64,000 bases of DNA from Microbacterium dauci. GTDB taxonomy: Bacteria > Actinomycetota > Actinomycetes > Actinomycetales > Microbacteriaceae. Within the stretch, counting starts at the first letter, position 1. Each line of letters starts with the position of its first letter. The stretch lies in assembly GCF_030065535.1 (NCBI RefSeq), contig NZ_JASJND010000001.1, positions 434,001-498,000 of the forward strand, given 5' to 3'. The notes beneath the pieces are model-generated. The model searched no databases and was not told the DNA's origin. It was given only the letters and a program-made list of their open reading frames with translations. A program made the translations under genes and the position numbers. Shown here piece after piece: positions 51,856-60,900 of this stretch.

Positions 51856-53073
51856 TCAGCCTTCCGAGAGGTGCAGTTCGGCGTCGCCGAGCAGGAACCG
51901 GCCGGTGACGACGGTCGGCGCGGTGACCTCGGTTTCGGCGTCGCTCGCGCCGACGAAGACGCCGTTGGTGGATGCCAGGTCGCTGACGAGCCAGCGGTCG
52001 CCGTCGCGGCGGAGCAGGGCGTGGGTCTTCGACACAGTGCGGGTGACGTCGTCGATCGGGACCCGCTGCGCGCCGGGCGTCTCGGCGGGTGCGACCGGGT
52101 TGCGCCCCAGCACGGCGGTGTCACCGAGCAGGGACACGGTCGTACCGCCGGGGAGCGTGAGGGTCGTCGTGGCCGTGCGCCGGTGCGCCGCGAGGATCGT
52201 GTGGTCCTCGACCTCGTCGAATGCCGCGGCCGGCGCGGGCGTCGGAGCCGGCGCGGGGGTCGGAGGTGCAGCCGGGGGCATCGGCGCGGGAGCGGCCGGT
52301 GCAGGAGCGGCCGGGGCAGGAGCCGCGGGCGCAGGTCCCGCCGCTGCAGGAGCCGCCGCAGCCGGTGCCGGTGGCAGCCACGGGTTCGCGCCGGCGGCCG
52401 GCGTCGGGAGCGGCGCGCCGCCGGGCGGGACGGGCAGCGCGGCGGTGGCGGCGCCGGGTGCGAACCCCGCCGCGGCCGGGACGGTCGCCGGTGCGCCGGG
52501 GACGATCGGCGCGCCACCGCGGCCGTGCCACGCAGCGGTGCCCCAGCCGACGATGCTCGCCCACACCGGGAAGAGCAGCACGCCGAGGAACGTGAACGGC
52601 AGGCCGAGCGCGAAGCCGCGATTCAGCGCGGTGAACATCCGCACCGCCAGGATGAGGACGAAGATCGCGAACGCCGTCCACAGCACGAGGGGGACGATCG
52701 TCGCAAGCACCATGACGCCGGTGGCGGACGTGCTGCCGCTGAACGCGGCATCCACGACGGCATCGGCGAGCAGCGCGGCCATGATCGCCGACACGACGAG
52801 GACCACCGCCCCGGCGGCCGCCTGGACGACCGCCCACCAGCCCTTCATGCCGGCGAGCTCGAACAGGGTCCACATGTTCACGACCGGCACCCACGCCTTC
52901 CAGGCGGGCTGCCCCACCTTACGGAAGACCGCGGTGAGGGCGAGCGCGAGCCAGACGTAGACGCCGGCGAGGAGGACGAGTTGCACGAGGTTCGCCACGA
53001 TCGAGAGCCCGTCGAACGCGGCACCGCCGATTCCCGTCGCGACTGCTTGGACCATCTCCGTCATCTCGCCCAC
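51856..53073 (-). CDS. DUF5684-like membrane protein with C-terminal FHA domain
   Basis: 405 residues from the GTG at 53073 (ATGs at 53064 and 53055 are alternatives). About four or five membrane helices (15-190), with the WKAWVPVVNMWTLFELAG pattern of DUF5684. A long Ala/Pro linker (about 195-290) leads to a phospho-site-like EDHTILAAHRR, close to the motif repeated in the gene at 50201, and then a complete FHA domain (about 310-405: VLGRNPV, RTVSKTHALLRRD, DLASTNGVFVG). It can both carry and bind a phospho-threonine, so it may switch between self-binding and partner binding. Confidence 0.85.
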   Translation of the reverse strand: MGEMTEMVQAVATGIGGAAFDGLSIVANLVQLVLLAGVYVWLALALTAVFRKVGQPAWKAWVPVVNMWTLFELAGMKGWWAVVQAAAGAVVLVVSAIMAALLADAVVDAAFSGSTSATGVMVLATIVPLVLWTAFAIFVLILAVRMFTALNRGFALGLPFTFLGVLLFPVWASIVGWGTAAWHGRGGAPIVPGAPATVPAAAGFAPGAATAALPVPPGGAPLPTPAAGANPWLPPAPAAAAPAAAGPAPAAPAPAAPAPAAPAPMPPAAPPTPAPAPTPAPAAAFDEVEDHTILAAHRRTATTTLTLPGGTTVSLLGDTAVLGRNPVAPAETPGAQRVPIDDVTRTVSKTHALLRRDGDRWLVSDLASTNGVFVGASDAETEVTAPTVVTGRFLLGDAELHLSEG

Positions 53074-53109
53074 CGTTCTTCCCGATCCCGCATGCCCGTC
53101 TCCGACACC

Positions 53110-55605
53110 CTATCCACGTCGTCCGCGCCCCTTCCGGCGGCCGCGGCGCTCATCACGGCGTCGGAGCGAGCGCAGCGAGGCGCGCGCGCGCCACCGCCGC
53201 CACCAGCCCAACTCACCGGCGAAGCGGGCCCGCTCGGCGTCGACGATCCGCCAGAACTCCGCGTTCTCGGCATCCGAGGGCGGCGTCGCATCGAACACCG
53301 AGCGGTCTGCCAACGTCGCCAGTCGTGCGCCCTCGCCCGCATAGAGCGCCGCGAGCTCCTGCCGGGTCTGCGTCTGCGGCACCGGGTAGCCGTGGTCGAC
53401 GGCGGTGTCGACGAACTCCTGCCAGCCGCCGGTGAATCGGTCGACGACGTGCGCGGCGCGTCGGCGCGAGCGGCGCCTGACCGCCTTCGCGATCAGGACG
53501 ACCAGGAGCGGGCCGAACAGCACGACGAGGCCCAGCAGCGAGATCCCCGTCACCCGGAGCGCGAACCACAGGCCGCTGAGGTCGGCCTGCTCCTCGGTCG
53601 TGTCCTCCGCACGCTCGGTGCCGTCCGACGGACTCGCATCGGCGGGGAGCACCGACTCGGCGTTCTCCCGCCGGACATCGGTGGGGTTCTCGGGATCCTG
53701 ACGCTGCTCGAGGTCGGGGGACGGGAACGACTCGGACTGCGGCGTCGCGTCGATCGCGGTCCAGGTGCCCGCGGCATCCTGCACCTCCACCCACGCCGCA
53801 AGATCCCCGCCGCGGCACGTGCCGTCGTCGTCGCACGCGGGCAGGCCGTCGTCCCCGCGCAGGCGCGTCCCCACGACGACACGGGACTCGAACCCGAGCT
53901 GATCGGCGATGAGCATCGCGGCGACCGCGAACTGCTCATCGTCGCCGATGCCCGACACGAGCGCGGCATCCGAGGCGTCACCCATCTCGCGTTGGCGCGC
54001 GAGGAGTTCGCTGAACAGTACGCCGATGCGGTCGGTGGAGTGCCCCGCGCGGCTGGGCTGGAAGTCCTCGATGCCGAGATCGCGCATCCAGACGGGCGCG
54101 GCATCGGCGTCGGCATCGGCGGACAGCGCGTGGCTGAGGTAGCCGCGCGCCCGCAGTCGGTCGATGAGCGTCTCGAGTCCGGCGCCACCGGTCGGTGCCC
54201 CCTGCGCCTCGATCCATTCGGTGAGCGACTCGGGGACGAGGTCGGTGGGCAGGCTCGGTCCGCTGCGCGCGGGGACGAGGGATGCCACGGCCGTGGCATC
54301 CGCCTCGACGACGGCTTCGAGCCGGTACGCATCACCGGGCTCGAGGCCACCGCCCTCGAGTTCCACGGCAGTGCCGGTGGCGGCGTTGTGGAAGAACCCG
54401 TCCGCGAGGGCTGATGCGCGCGCACCGTCGAACGCGATCGTGTGCAGCTGTCCGACCGTCGGCACCCAGATCCCGCCGAGGTCGCCGACGCCGACCTCGA
54501 TCGTGGTGGTCGCGCTGGCCGTGTCGATCTGGGATGGCACCCGGGTGAACGCGGTGGTCGGGTCGAGGAGGCCGGCGTCGGGGTCGACGGCGCGGACCGT
54601 GCGACCGTCGTAGAACGGCAGTGTCGCGATGCGCACCCGGTCGACCTGCTCGGGAGCGGCCACCGTGAACAACGTCGCTTCGTAGGCGTCATCGCCGAAC
54701 GACGCCCGGTACTCGGCGAGTGGACTGAGGGTCTGCGCGACCTCGAGGAAGGGGTCGACGGCGGCGCGGGCGACGTCGCGGGAACGATCCGCGAGCGCCC
54801 ACGGCGCCCAGAGCGCGGCGCCGGCGACGGATGCCACGACCATCGCAACCGCGACAGCGGCGCGTCCGGCGAGGCCGCGGGTCGCGCGGCCGGTCGTGCG
54901 CACGCCGCTCGCGGCGGCGGTCTGGCGCAGCGCGCGGCGGCGGTCGTCGCGCATCCGCCAGATGACGACCGCGAGCGCCGCGACGAGCGCCGCGGCGCCG
55001 ACGAGTGTCTCGATCTGCACGGCGAACCCGGCGAAGCGGAGGGGGGCGGACAGGCCGCGGGCACCGAACACGACGCCGAACACCGTCAGTCCGAGCGCGG
55101 CCGGGACGGCGAGCCACCACCACCGCCGCGACCGCCACGCCAGCGAGAGCGCCGCGGTCGGGAGGGCGATGAACAGGAACAGGACGGGCGCGAGGGTGGT
55201 CTGGTAACTGCCGAGCGGAAGCTCGAGGGTGAGGAGGTCCTTCCACCCGGTCGCCGGGGCGATGAGGATGCCCACGAGTGCGCGGAGCGCCGTGGGCACC
55301 GAGACGAGGCTGCCGGGCGCCGCCACCGGCAGCCCGAGCACGGCATACGCGCCGAGTGCGGCGAGCGCGGTCCACCAGCCCGACCAGCGCCAGCGCGTGC
55401 CGAGGGCCGCGACGGCGTGCGCGGCGACGAGCCCGGCCCCGACCGCGATGAGGAACACGGGACTGCGGTAGATCGGCCAGGCGGCGACGGCGCCGACCGC
55501 GAAGAGGACGTTCAGGAGCGCGGCCTGCACGAGCAGGAACCGCCAGCGGTCGGCGGTCGCCCGCGCGGTGCGGGTCTCGCGGAGCGCCCGGCGCGAATCG
55601 TTCAC
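53110..55605 (-). CDS. membrane transglutaminase-fold protein, probably inactive
   Basis: 831 residues. Six or so N-terminal membrane helices (about 20-265), a large outer domain, a transglutaminase-like core (about 545-620) and one more helix (about 660-685) before a cytoplasmic basic tail. Aligned by eye to GYCEQFA...RVVVG...HAWVEV...DATP of the family, it reads GDDEQFA...RVVVG...AAWVEV...DATP. The catalytic Cys is Asp556 and the His is Ala604, while the Asp is kept, so it is unlikely to be an active transglutaminase or protease. It belongs to the MoxR-DUF58-transglutaminase gene set common in bacteria. Overlaps the DUF58 gene by 4 nt. Confidence 0.82.
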   Translation of the reverse strand: MNDSRRALRETRTARATADRWRFLLVQAALLNVLFAVGAVAAWPIYRSPVFLIAVGAGLVAAHAVAALGTRWRWSGWWTALAALGAYAVLGLPVAAPGSLVSVPTALRALVGILIAPATGWKDLLTLELPLGSYQTTLAPVLFLFIALPTAALSLAWRSRRWWWLAVPAALGLTVFGVVFGARGLSAPLRFAGFAVQIETLVGAAALVAALAVVIWRMRDDRRRALRQTAAASGVRTTGRATRGLAGRAAVAVAMVVASVAGAALWAPWALADRSRDVARAAVDPFLEVAQTLSPLAEYRASFGDDAYEATLFTVAAPEQVDRVRIATLPFYDGRTVRAVDPDAGLLDPTTAFTRVPSQIDTASATTTIEVGVGDLGGIWVPTVGQLHTIAFDGARASALADGFFHNAATGTAVELEGGGLEPGDAYRLEAVVEADATAVASLVPARSGPSLPTDLVPESLTEWIEAQGAPTGGAGLETLIDRLRARGYLSHALSADADADAAPVWMRDLGIEDFQPSRAGHSTDRIGVLFSELLARQREMGDASDAALVSGIGDDEQFAVAAMLIADQLGFESRVVVGTRLRGDDGLPACDDDGTCRGGDLAAWVEVQDAAGTWTAIDATPQSESFPSPDLEQRQDPENPTDVRRENAESVLPADASPSDGTERAEDTTEEQADLSGLWFALRVTGISLLGLVVLFGPLLVVLIAKAVRRRSRRRAAHVVDRFTGGWQEFVDTAVDHGYPVPQTQTRQELAALYAGEGARLATLADRSVFDATPPSDAENAEFWRIVDAERARFAGELGWWRRWRARASLRSLRRRDERRGRRKGRGRRG

Positions 55606-56954
55606 GACTGCGCCCCCTTCGCGAGGAGCTGCCGCAGGTCATCGAGCAGGCCGATCGAGATGACGGTCATCGCGCCGAGTCGCTTGATGCCGGGCTGCGC
55701 GGTCGGCGCGCAGACGAGCGCGGCGACCGTAACTTCGGGTCCGAACGCGAGGGCCGCGGTCTGCAGCTGCGTCGGCGTCAGCGTCGAACCGCAGATCAGG
55801 AAGGCGATCGACACGTCGGGGTGCGCTTCAGCGGCGAGCGCCGCCACGTCGCGCAGGGGATTCACCCGCTCGGACCGGTCGACGCCGGAGAGGTCGTCGA
55901 GCAGGGTGCGCGACGACACCGTGGTGAGTTCGCGGATGCTGCGGACGGCGCGGCGCGCGAACTCGGGCACGTCGCCGCCGACGATGACGTCGACGTCGCG
56001 TCCGTCGCGGATGCCGCGGACCCCGACGGATGCCGCGGCGCTGACGGCCAGCTCGAACTCGTCGTCGCTCTCGTACTCGTCGTCCCCGAGGGAGAGGGCG
56101 ATGACCATGCGGGAGCGCCGGGTCTCTTCGTACTGGCGCACCATCAGATCGCCGGTCTTCGCCGTCGACTTCCAGTGGATCTGGCGGGGGGAGTCGCCGG
56201 GGACGTAGGGGCGGAGCGCGTGGAACGAGAAGTCCGCGTCGACGATCGTGCGGGATGCCGCGCCCTCGAGGTCACGGACGAAGCCGGCGGCCGTGCTGCG
56301 CAGCGCCGTCGTCATCGGGTGGATGTAGAGCGTGTGGGTGTCCTCCCACGTCGCTTCGCGGGTCAGGATGCCGAGGGGGTCGCCCCGCACCGTGCGGGCG
56401 GGCCCGATGGTGAGCACACCGCGCCGCATCGTGGGGATCACGACGGGCTCGCGGATCTCGTGCGTCGGGCGCAGGAGCGGGACGTGCACGTCGACGAGCC
56501 CGTCACCGACCGGGACGTCGACACGGCCAGGCAGAGCGGTGCTCCGCCCGACGTTCGTGACGACGAGTTCACCCTCGACCGGCGTTCCTGCGACGACCCG
56601 GTCGTGCTCGAGGAGCAGGCGGACGTCGTACGCTCGCGCGCTGAACAGGAACGGCACCGAGCACACCAGCAGCACGGTTGCGGCTGCACCGGCGACCGCG
56701 AACTCGAGCAGCCCGAATCCGAGGCCGAGCCCGAGTCCCGCCACCGCGACGCCGAGTGCGATCCACCCGGCGGGCGTGACCGTCTCGACGATCCACCGAC
56801 CCGTCCGCTCAGCGACCGCCCGGACGCGTCGCCACGTCTGCACGCCACGGACCGCGAGGACCGTCGTGGACCTCGCGGTGTCGCCGTAGCGGGTGCGGGC
56901 GAATCCCGTGGACGTCGCCGTCCGCGTGAGTCGCGACTCGGTGTGGAAGCTCAC
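55602..56954 (-). CDS. DUF58-family membrane protein
   Basis: 450 residues. Two membrane helices (about 62-105) and then the DUF58 domain with its hallmark FHALRPYVPGDSPRQIHWKST (about 248-268) and a VWA-like fold afterwards. DUF58 proteins are MoxR clients with unknown exact function, often tied to envelope stress or secretion. Starts in a GTGA overlap with the MoxR stop and ends overlapping the transglutaminase-like start. Confidence 0.9.
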   Translation of the reverse strand: MSFHTESRLTRTATSTGFARTRYGDTARSTTVLAVRGVQTWRRVRAVAERTGRWIVETVTPAGWIALGVAVAGLGLGLGFGLLEFAVAGAAATVLLVCSVPFLFSARAYDVRLLLEHDRVVAGTPVEGELVVTNVGRSTALPGRVDVPVGDGLVDVHVPLLRPTHEIREPVVIPTMRRGVLTIGPARTVRGDPLGILTREATWEDTHTLYIHPMTTALRSTAAGFVRDLEGAASRTIVDADFSFHALRPYVPGDSPRQIHWKSTAKTGDLMVRQYEETRRSRMVIALSLGDDEYESDDEFELAVSAAASVGVRGIRDGRDVDVIVGGDVPEFARRAVRSIRELTTVSSRTLLDDLSGVDRSERVNPLRDVAALAAEAHPDVSIAFLICGSTLTPTQLQTAALAFGPEVTVAALVCAPTAQPGIKRLGAMTVISIGLLDDLRQLLAKGAQS

Positions 56955-57946
56955 GCCCCCTCTTTCCGAGCGGCATCCGCCTGGCCCTGTTCACGGGCGC
57001 TGGGCGGGGCGACATCGAGGAGCACCTGGCCGATGACCGCGCCCGGGGTGACACCGTCGAACTCGGCTTCGGGGTCGAGGATGAGTCGGTGCGCGAGCAC
57101 GGGCCCGGCGAGCGCCTTCACGTCATCGGGGGTCACGTAGCTGCGCCCGTGTGCGAGCGCCCACGTGCGCGAGGCCTTCGTCAGCGCGAGTGCACCGCGC
57201 ACGCTCACGCCGAGGCGCACTTCGGTCGCCAATCGCGTCGCTTCGACGAGGCGGGCGATGTAGTCGAGGACGAGCGGGCCGAGGTACGCGCCGCGGGCGA
57301 TGTCGGCCATGCTCACGACTCCCTGCGGCGTGATGACGGGCCCGACGTCGCGGCGTCCGCCGCTCGACCCCTCGAGGATCCGCACGGTCGCGGCGTGGTC
57401 GGGGTAGCCGAGACTCGCTTTCATGAGGAAGCGGTCGAGCTGCGCTTCGGGGAGGCGGTACGTGCCCGCCTGCTCCACGGGGTTCTGCGTCGCGACGACG
57501 AGGAACGGGATGCCGACCGGTCGGCTGACCCCGTCGACCGTGACCTGGCCCTCCTCCATCACCTCGAGCAGCGCCGACTGGGTCTTAGGGGAGGCGCGGT
57601 TGATCTCGTCGGCGAGGACGACGTTGGCGAAGATCGGACCCTGGTGGAACTCGAACTCGCCGCGACGCTGGTCGTAGACGGTGATGCCGGTCACGTCGCC
57701 GGGCAGCAGGTCGGGCGTGAACTGGATGCGCGAGCTCGTGCCCTGCACGGACTGCCCCATCGCACGCGCGAGCGACGTCTTGCCGGTGCCGGGGTAGTCC
57801 TCGAGCAGCAGGTGCCCCTCCGAGACCATTGCGGTGAACGCGAGCTCGATCACGTGGCGCTTGCCGAGCACGACCTGGTCGACGTTGTCGACGAGCCTCG
57901 TGAAGGTCTCGTGGAACCAGGTGCTCTGGTCCTGGGTGATCGTCAT
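56951..57946 (-). CDS. MoxR-family AAA+ ATPase
   Basis: 331 residues from the ATG at 57946 (GAGAGGAA upstream); the extra N-terminus in the longer frame is basic and not MoxR-like. Walker A EDYPGTGKT (about 48-56), Walker B VVLADEINRASPKTQSALLE, sensor 1 VATQNP and sensor 2 region VRGALALTKASR. A cytoplasmic chaperone-like ATPase acting on VWA/DUF58 partners, here the gene 4 nt downstream. Confidence 0.94.
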   Translation of the reverse strand: MTITQDQSTWFHETFTRLVDNVDQVVLGKRHVIELAFTAMVSEGHLLLEDYPGTGKTSLARAMGQSVQGTSSRIQFTPDLLPGDVTGITVYDQRRGEFEFHQGPIFANVVLADEINRASPKTQSALLEVMEEGQVTVDGVSRPVGIPFLVVATQNPVEQAGTYRLPEAQLDRFLMKASLGYPDHAATVRILEGSSGGRRDVGPVITPQGVVSMADIARGAYLGPLVLDYIARLVEATRLATEVRLGVSVRGALALTKASRTWALAHGRSYVTPDDVKALAGPVLAHRLILDPEAEFDGVTPGAVIGQVLLDVAPPSAREQGQADAARKEGA

Positions 57947-57974
57947 CGTGTTCCTCTCGGTGTCCTCATCGGCC

Positions 57975-60900
57975 TTACGGCTCGACGGGAGCGTCGGTGG
58001 TCTCTTCGGGGGTCGGCTCGGGGTCGGGCGTCGGCGTGGGGTCGGGCGTCGGCTCGGGCTCCGGCGGCGGGAGCGCACAGGTCTTCGAGTGCGAGGTCGT
58101 GCCGAGCGCGGACAGTGCGCCCTCCCATTGCACCGAGAAGGTGTACGTGCGAGACAGCAGGCTGTCCTCGGTCTGCACCGGCCGGATGGTGTAGTCGGTT
58201 TCCGCGGCGGTCACCTCGACGGAGCCGCGGGGCGCCTCGCCGACACGGCAGCTGTCGGGGAAGCGGACGCGCGCGGTGTAGACGGGCCCGGCGGGATCCG
58301 CGGTCACTTCTCGTGCGTTGGGCGTCCCGCAGCCGAACGAGTCGTTGCAGAGCGCCGCGATGATCCGGCCGGGCGGGACGCCGAGCGTGAACAGACTCGC
58401 GAAGTCGCGGGTGTACGTCTCGCCGTCATCCACCGAGTAGCGCACGTCGAAGCGGCCGCTGCCGCGCAGGTTCGGTGCCCGGACGTCATCCCACCGGTGG
58501 ACGAACATCCCGTTGTCGCTGAACCGATCGGCGTTCGACCCGATGCGGTACGTCGCGTCGCCGTCCGGTGCGTCGATCTCGCCGACGGGCGTGATTTCCT
58601 GCGAGACGGGCGCGCCATCGCCGAACTGGGTGCCCTCGTTCAGGGTTTTCGCGCAGGCACGGATGGTCACGCGCTCCCACAGCGGCAGGTCGCGATACTC
58701 CTTGGTGACCGTGCCACCGCCTCCGCCCGTCCGTTGCTCACTGGGGCTGCAGTTCTGCCCGCCGAGCGAGAACCCGACGAGGATCGCCTCGCCGACGCCG
58801 TTCGGTGCGACGGTGGCCCGCGCGGTGACGACCGATCCGTCGGGGTTCTGGGTCACCTCGAGCGTGATGCTCGGTGCGCCGATGCCGTGCGCGCGGAATT
58901 CCAGCGACCGACCCTCGCTCGACCCGCCCGCGATCGGCGGCAGGTCGAACTGCGTCAGGGGGGTGGCGACGAGCGCCGTCGGCTGGTTCGCCCCGATCTG
59001 GTAGCCCGTGAACGTCGCGGTGCCGTTCGATGCGGACTGCGTCGATCCGCCGGCGGCGCCGCCGGTGAGCCGCACGCTGCCGGTCGTGGCATCCAATCCC
59101 GAGACGACGATCGTCGCGACCCCGCCGCCGTTCCCGGCGGGAACCGGGGTGAACGTCGCCGTGCGCGGCTGCGCCGGCGGGCGGTACGCCCACGCCTCGA
59201 CGCGGACGCTCCCGCGCGACGTGCCGACGGCGTTGACGGCGTGCGCCTCGTACGTGCGCTTCTCGCCGACGGGCGCCGAGATCGGGGCGCAGATGCCCGA
59301 CGCCGGGCAGGTCGCGACCTCGCGGCCGCCGGTCGTGATGCGGTAACTGTCGACACCGGGGTACGAGCCCGCATCCGACGTCACTCGCAGGGTCACCGAG
59401 TCTTCGCTGTAGGCGGTCCACTCGAGGCGGGTGGGGTTCGCGGGGAGCCCGCGCAGATCGAGCACGACCTGACCGTCGCGGTCGCCGCTGGACTGGCGCC
59501 CCTGCGCGTCTTCTACGGTGAACGTTCCGACGCAGCGTGCGGCGCCCTCGGCATCCGAGGCCCACGTCGCCCGCACCGAGGTGTCGCCCGCCCGCGCGAA
59601 CGACACGCCTGCGCAGTTGTCGGGTCCGTTCGCGCCGACGACTCGCAGCGGGGTGCCCGGCAGGGGATTCACTTCCCCGGCGGTGCCGATGACGTCGATC
59701 ACGCACGAGGTCGACCCGCCCGACTGGGAACACGTCTGGATCGTCGAACCGCCGCGCGGGAGCGCAGACGGGGCCGGCCCCACGGTGACGACCAGGCTCG
59801 CCGCCGGCGCGTCGGGGTGGCTCGGCAGTGTGATGGTCAGCGGCTCCTCGCGGCCGGGACGGGCGGCATCCTTCGCCGTCACGGTAACCGTCGCGCCGGA
59901 TGCCTCGACCTCGAACTGGTCGCCGCGGTAGGCAGTCGCGTACTCGAGTGCGTCCCACGCCTCGCGTCCGGCCCACTGCACCATCCGGGCGAGGTCGTAC
60001 GTCGCGGTGTCGCCCGGACGCACGGCGAGCGAGGCGCTACGCAGCGACGGCTGCGGCGTCTCTGCTTCGACCTGCACGACGAGCGCGAGGTAGGTGTACT
60101 CGTCCTGGATGGCGAGCCGCGCCGGCACGATGCAGGTGTCGTTCCACGGCGCCCCGCGTCCCGCCGTGTACCGGATGGTCGTGCCGGAGGTGACCCGGCA
60201 GGATGCCTCGGCGCGGGCACCGCCGGTCTCCACGTCGCCCCGACCGAGGACGAGCGTCTGCCCCTCGGGGAGGACCACCGCATCGGCGAGGTCGAGGTCG
60301 ACGGACTCGTTCTCGACGACCTGCATCGGATCGAGCCCTGCCCGGAGGGTGAGACGGATGTCGGCGGTGCCGGGGACGCGGAGGAAGCCGTACGTCGTCA
60401 CCTCGGTGCCGTCGAACGCCGTGCCGGACACCTCGAACGGGACGAGGAGCGCGGACTCGGGCAGGTCTCCCGAGATCCGCCACCCGTCGGCCTCGATGCC
60501 TTCGGGGTCACCCCACAGGCGCAGCTCGAGGGACGACGGGTCGCCCGCGTTCCAGCTGACCATGTCGGTGAGGACGTCGACGCCGGTCGGGAAGTCCTCG
60601 CGGTTCTCGAGGGTGAGGATCGTGTCGCGGACGGCCGGGTGATCGGGCACCGGATCGCGGACGACCTTGAGGACGAGGAGACCGATCGCGGTGTCGCCCG
60701 TGGTGTTCGTCACCGTGTAGCTGTACGAGAAGGTGCCGAGCGCGTCGCCCGCGCGGAGGGTGACGGCGCCGTCCTCGACGGATGCCACACGATCCGCGAG
60801 CGCCGCGTACTCATCGCTGCCTGCAGGCGCGTTCGGCACCACATCGCCCAACTCGAGCTCGCTGCCGAACGGGTCGACGTCGTTGTCTGCGGGACGCACG

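Noticed and set aside
52250-52400. A repetitive GC-rich stretch (Ala/Pro codons) resembling a minisatellite or CRISPR-like repeat
   Set aside because: The units are short and imperfect and encode the Ala/Pro linker of the FHA membrane protein. There are no spacers and no cas genes.
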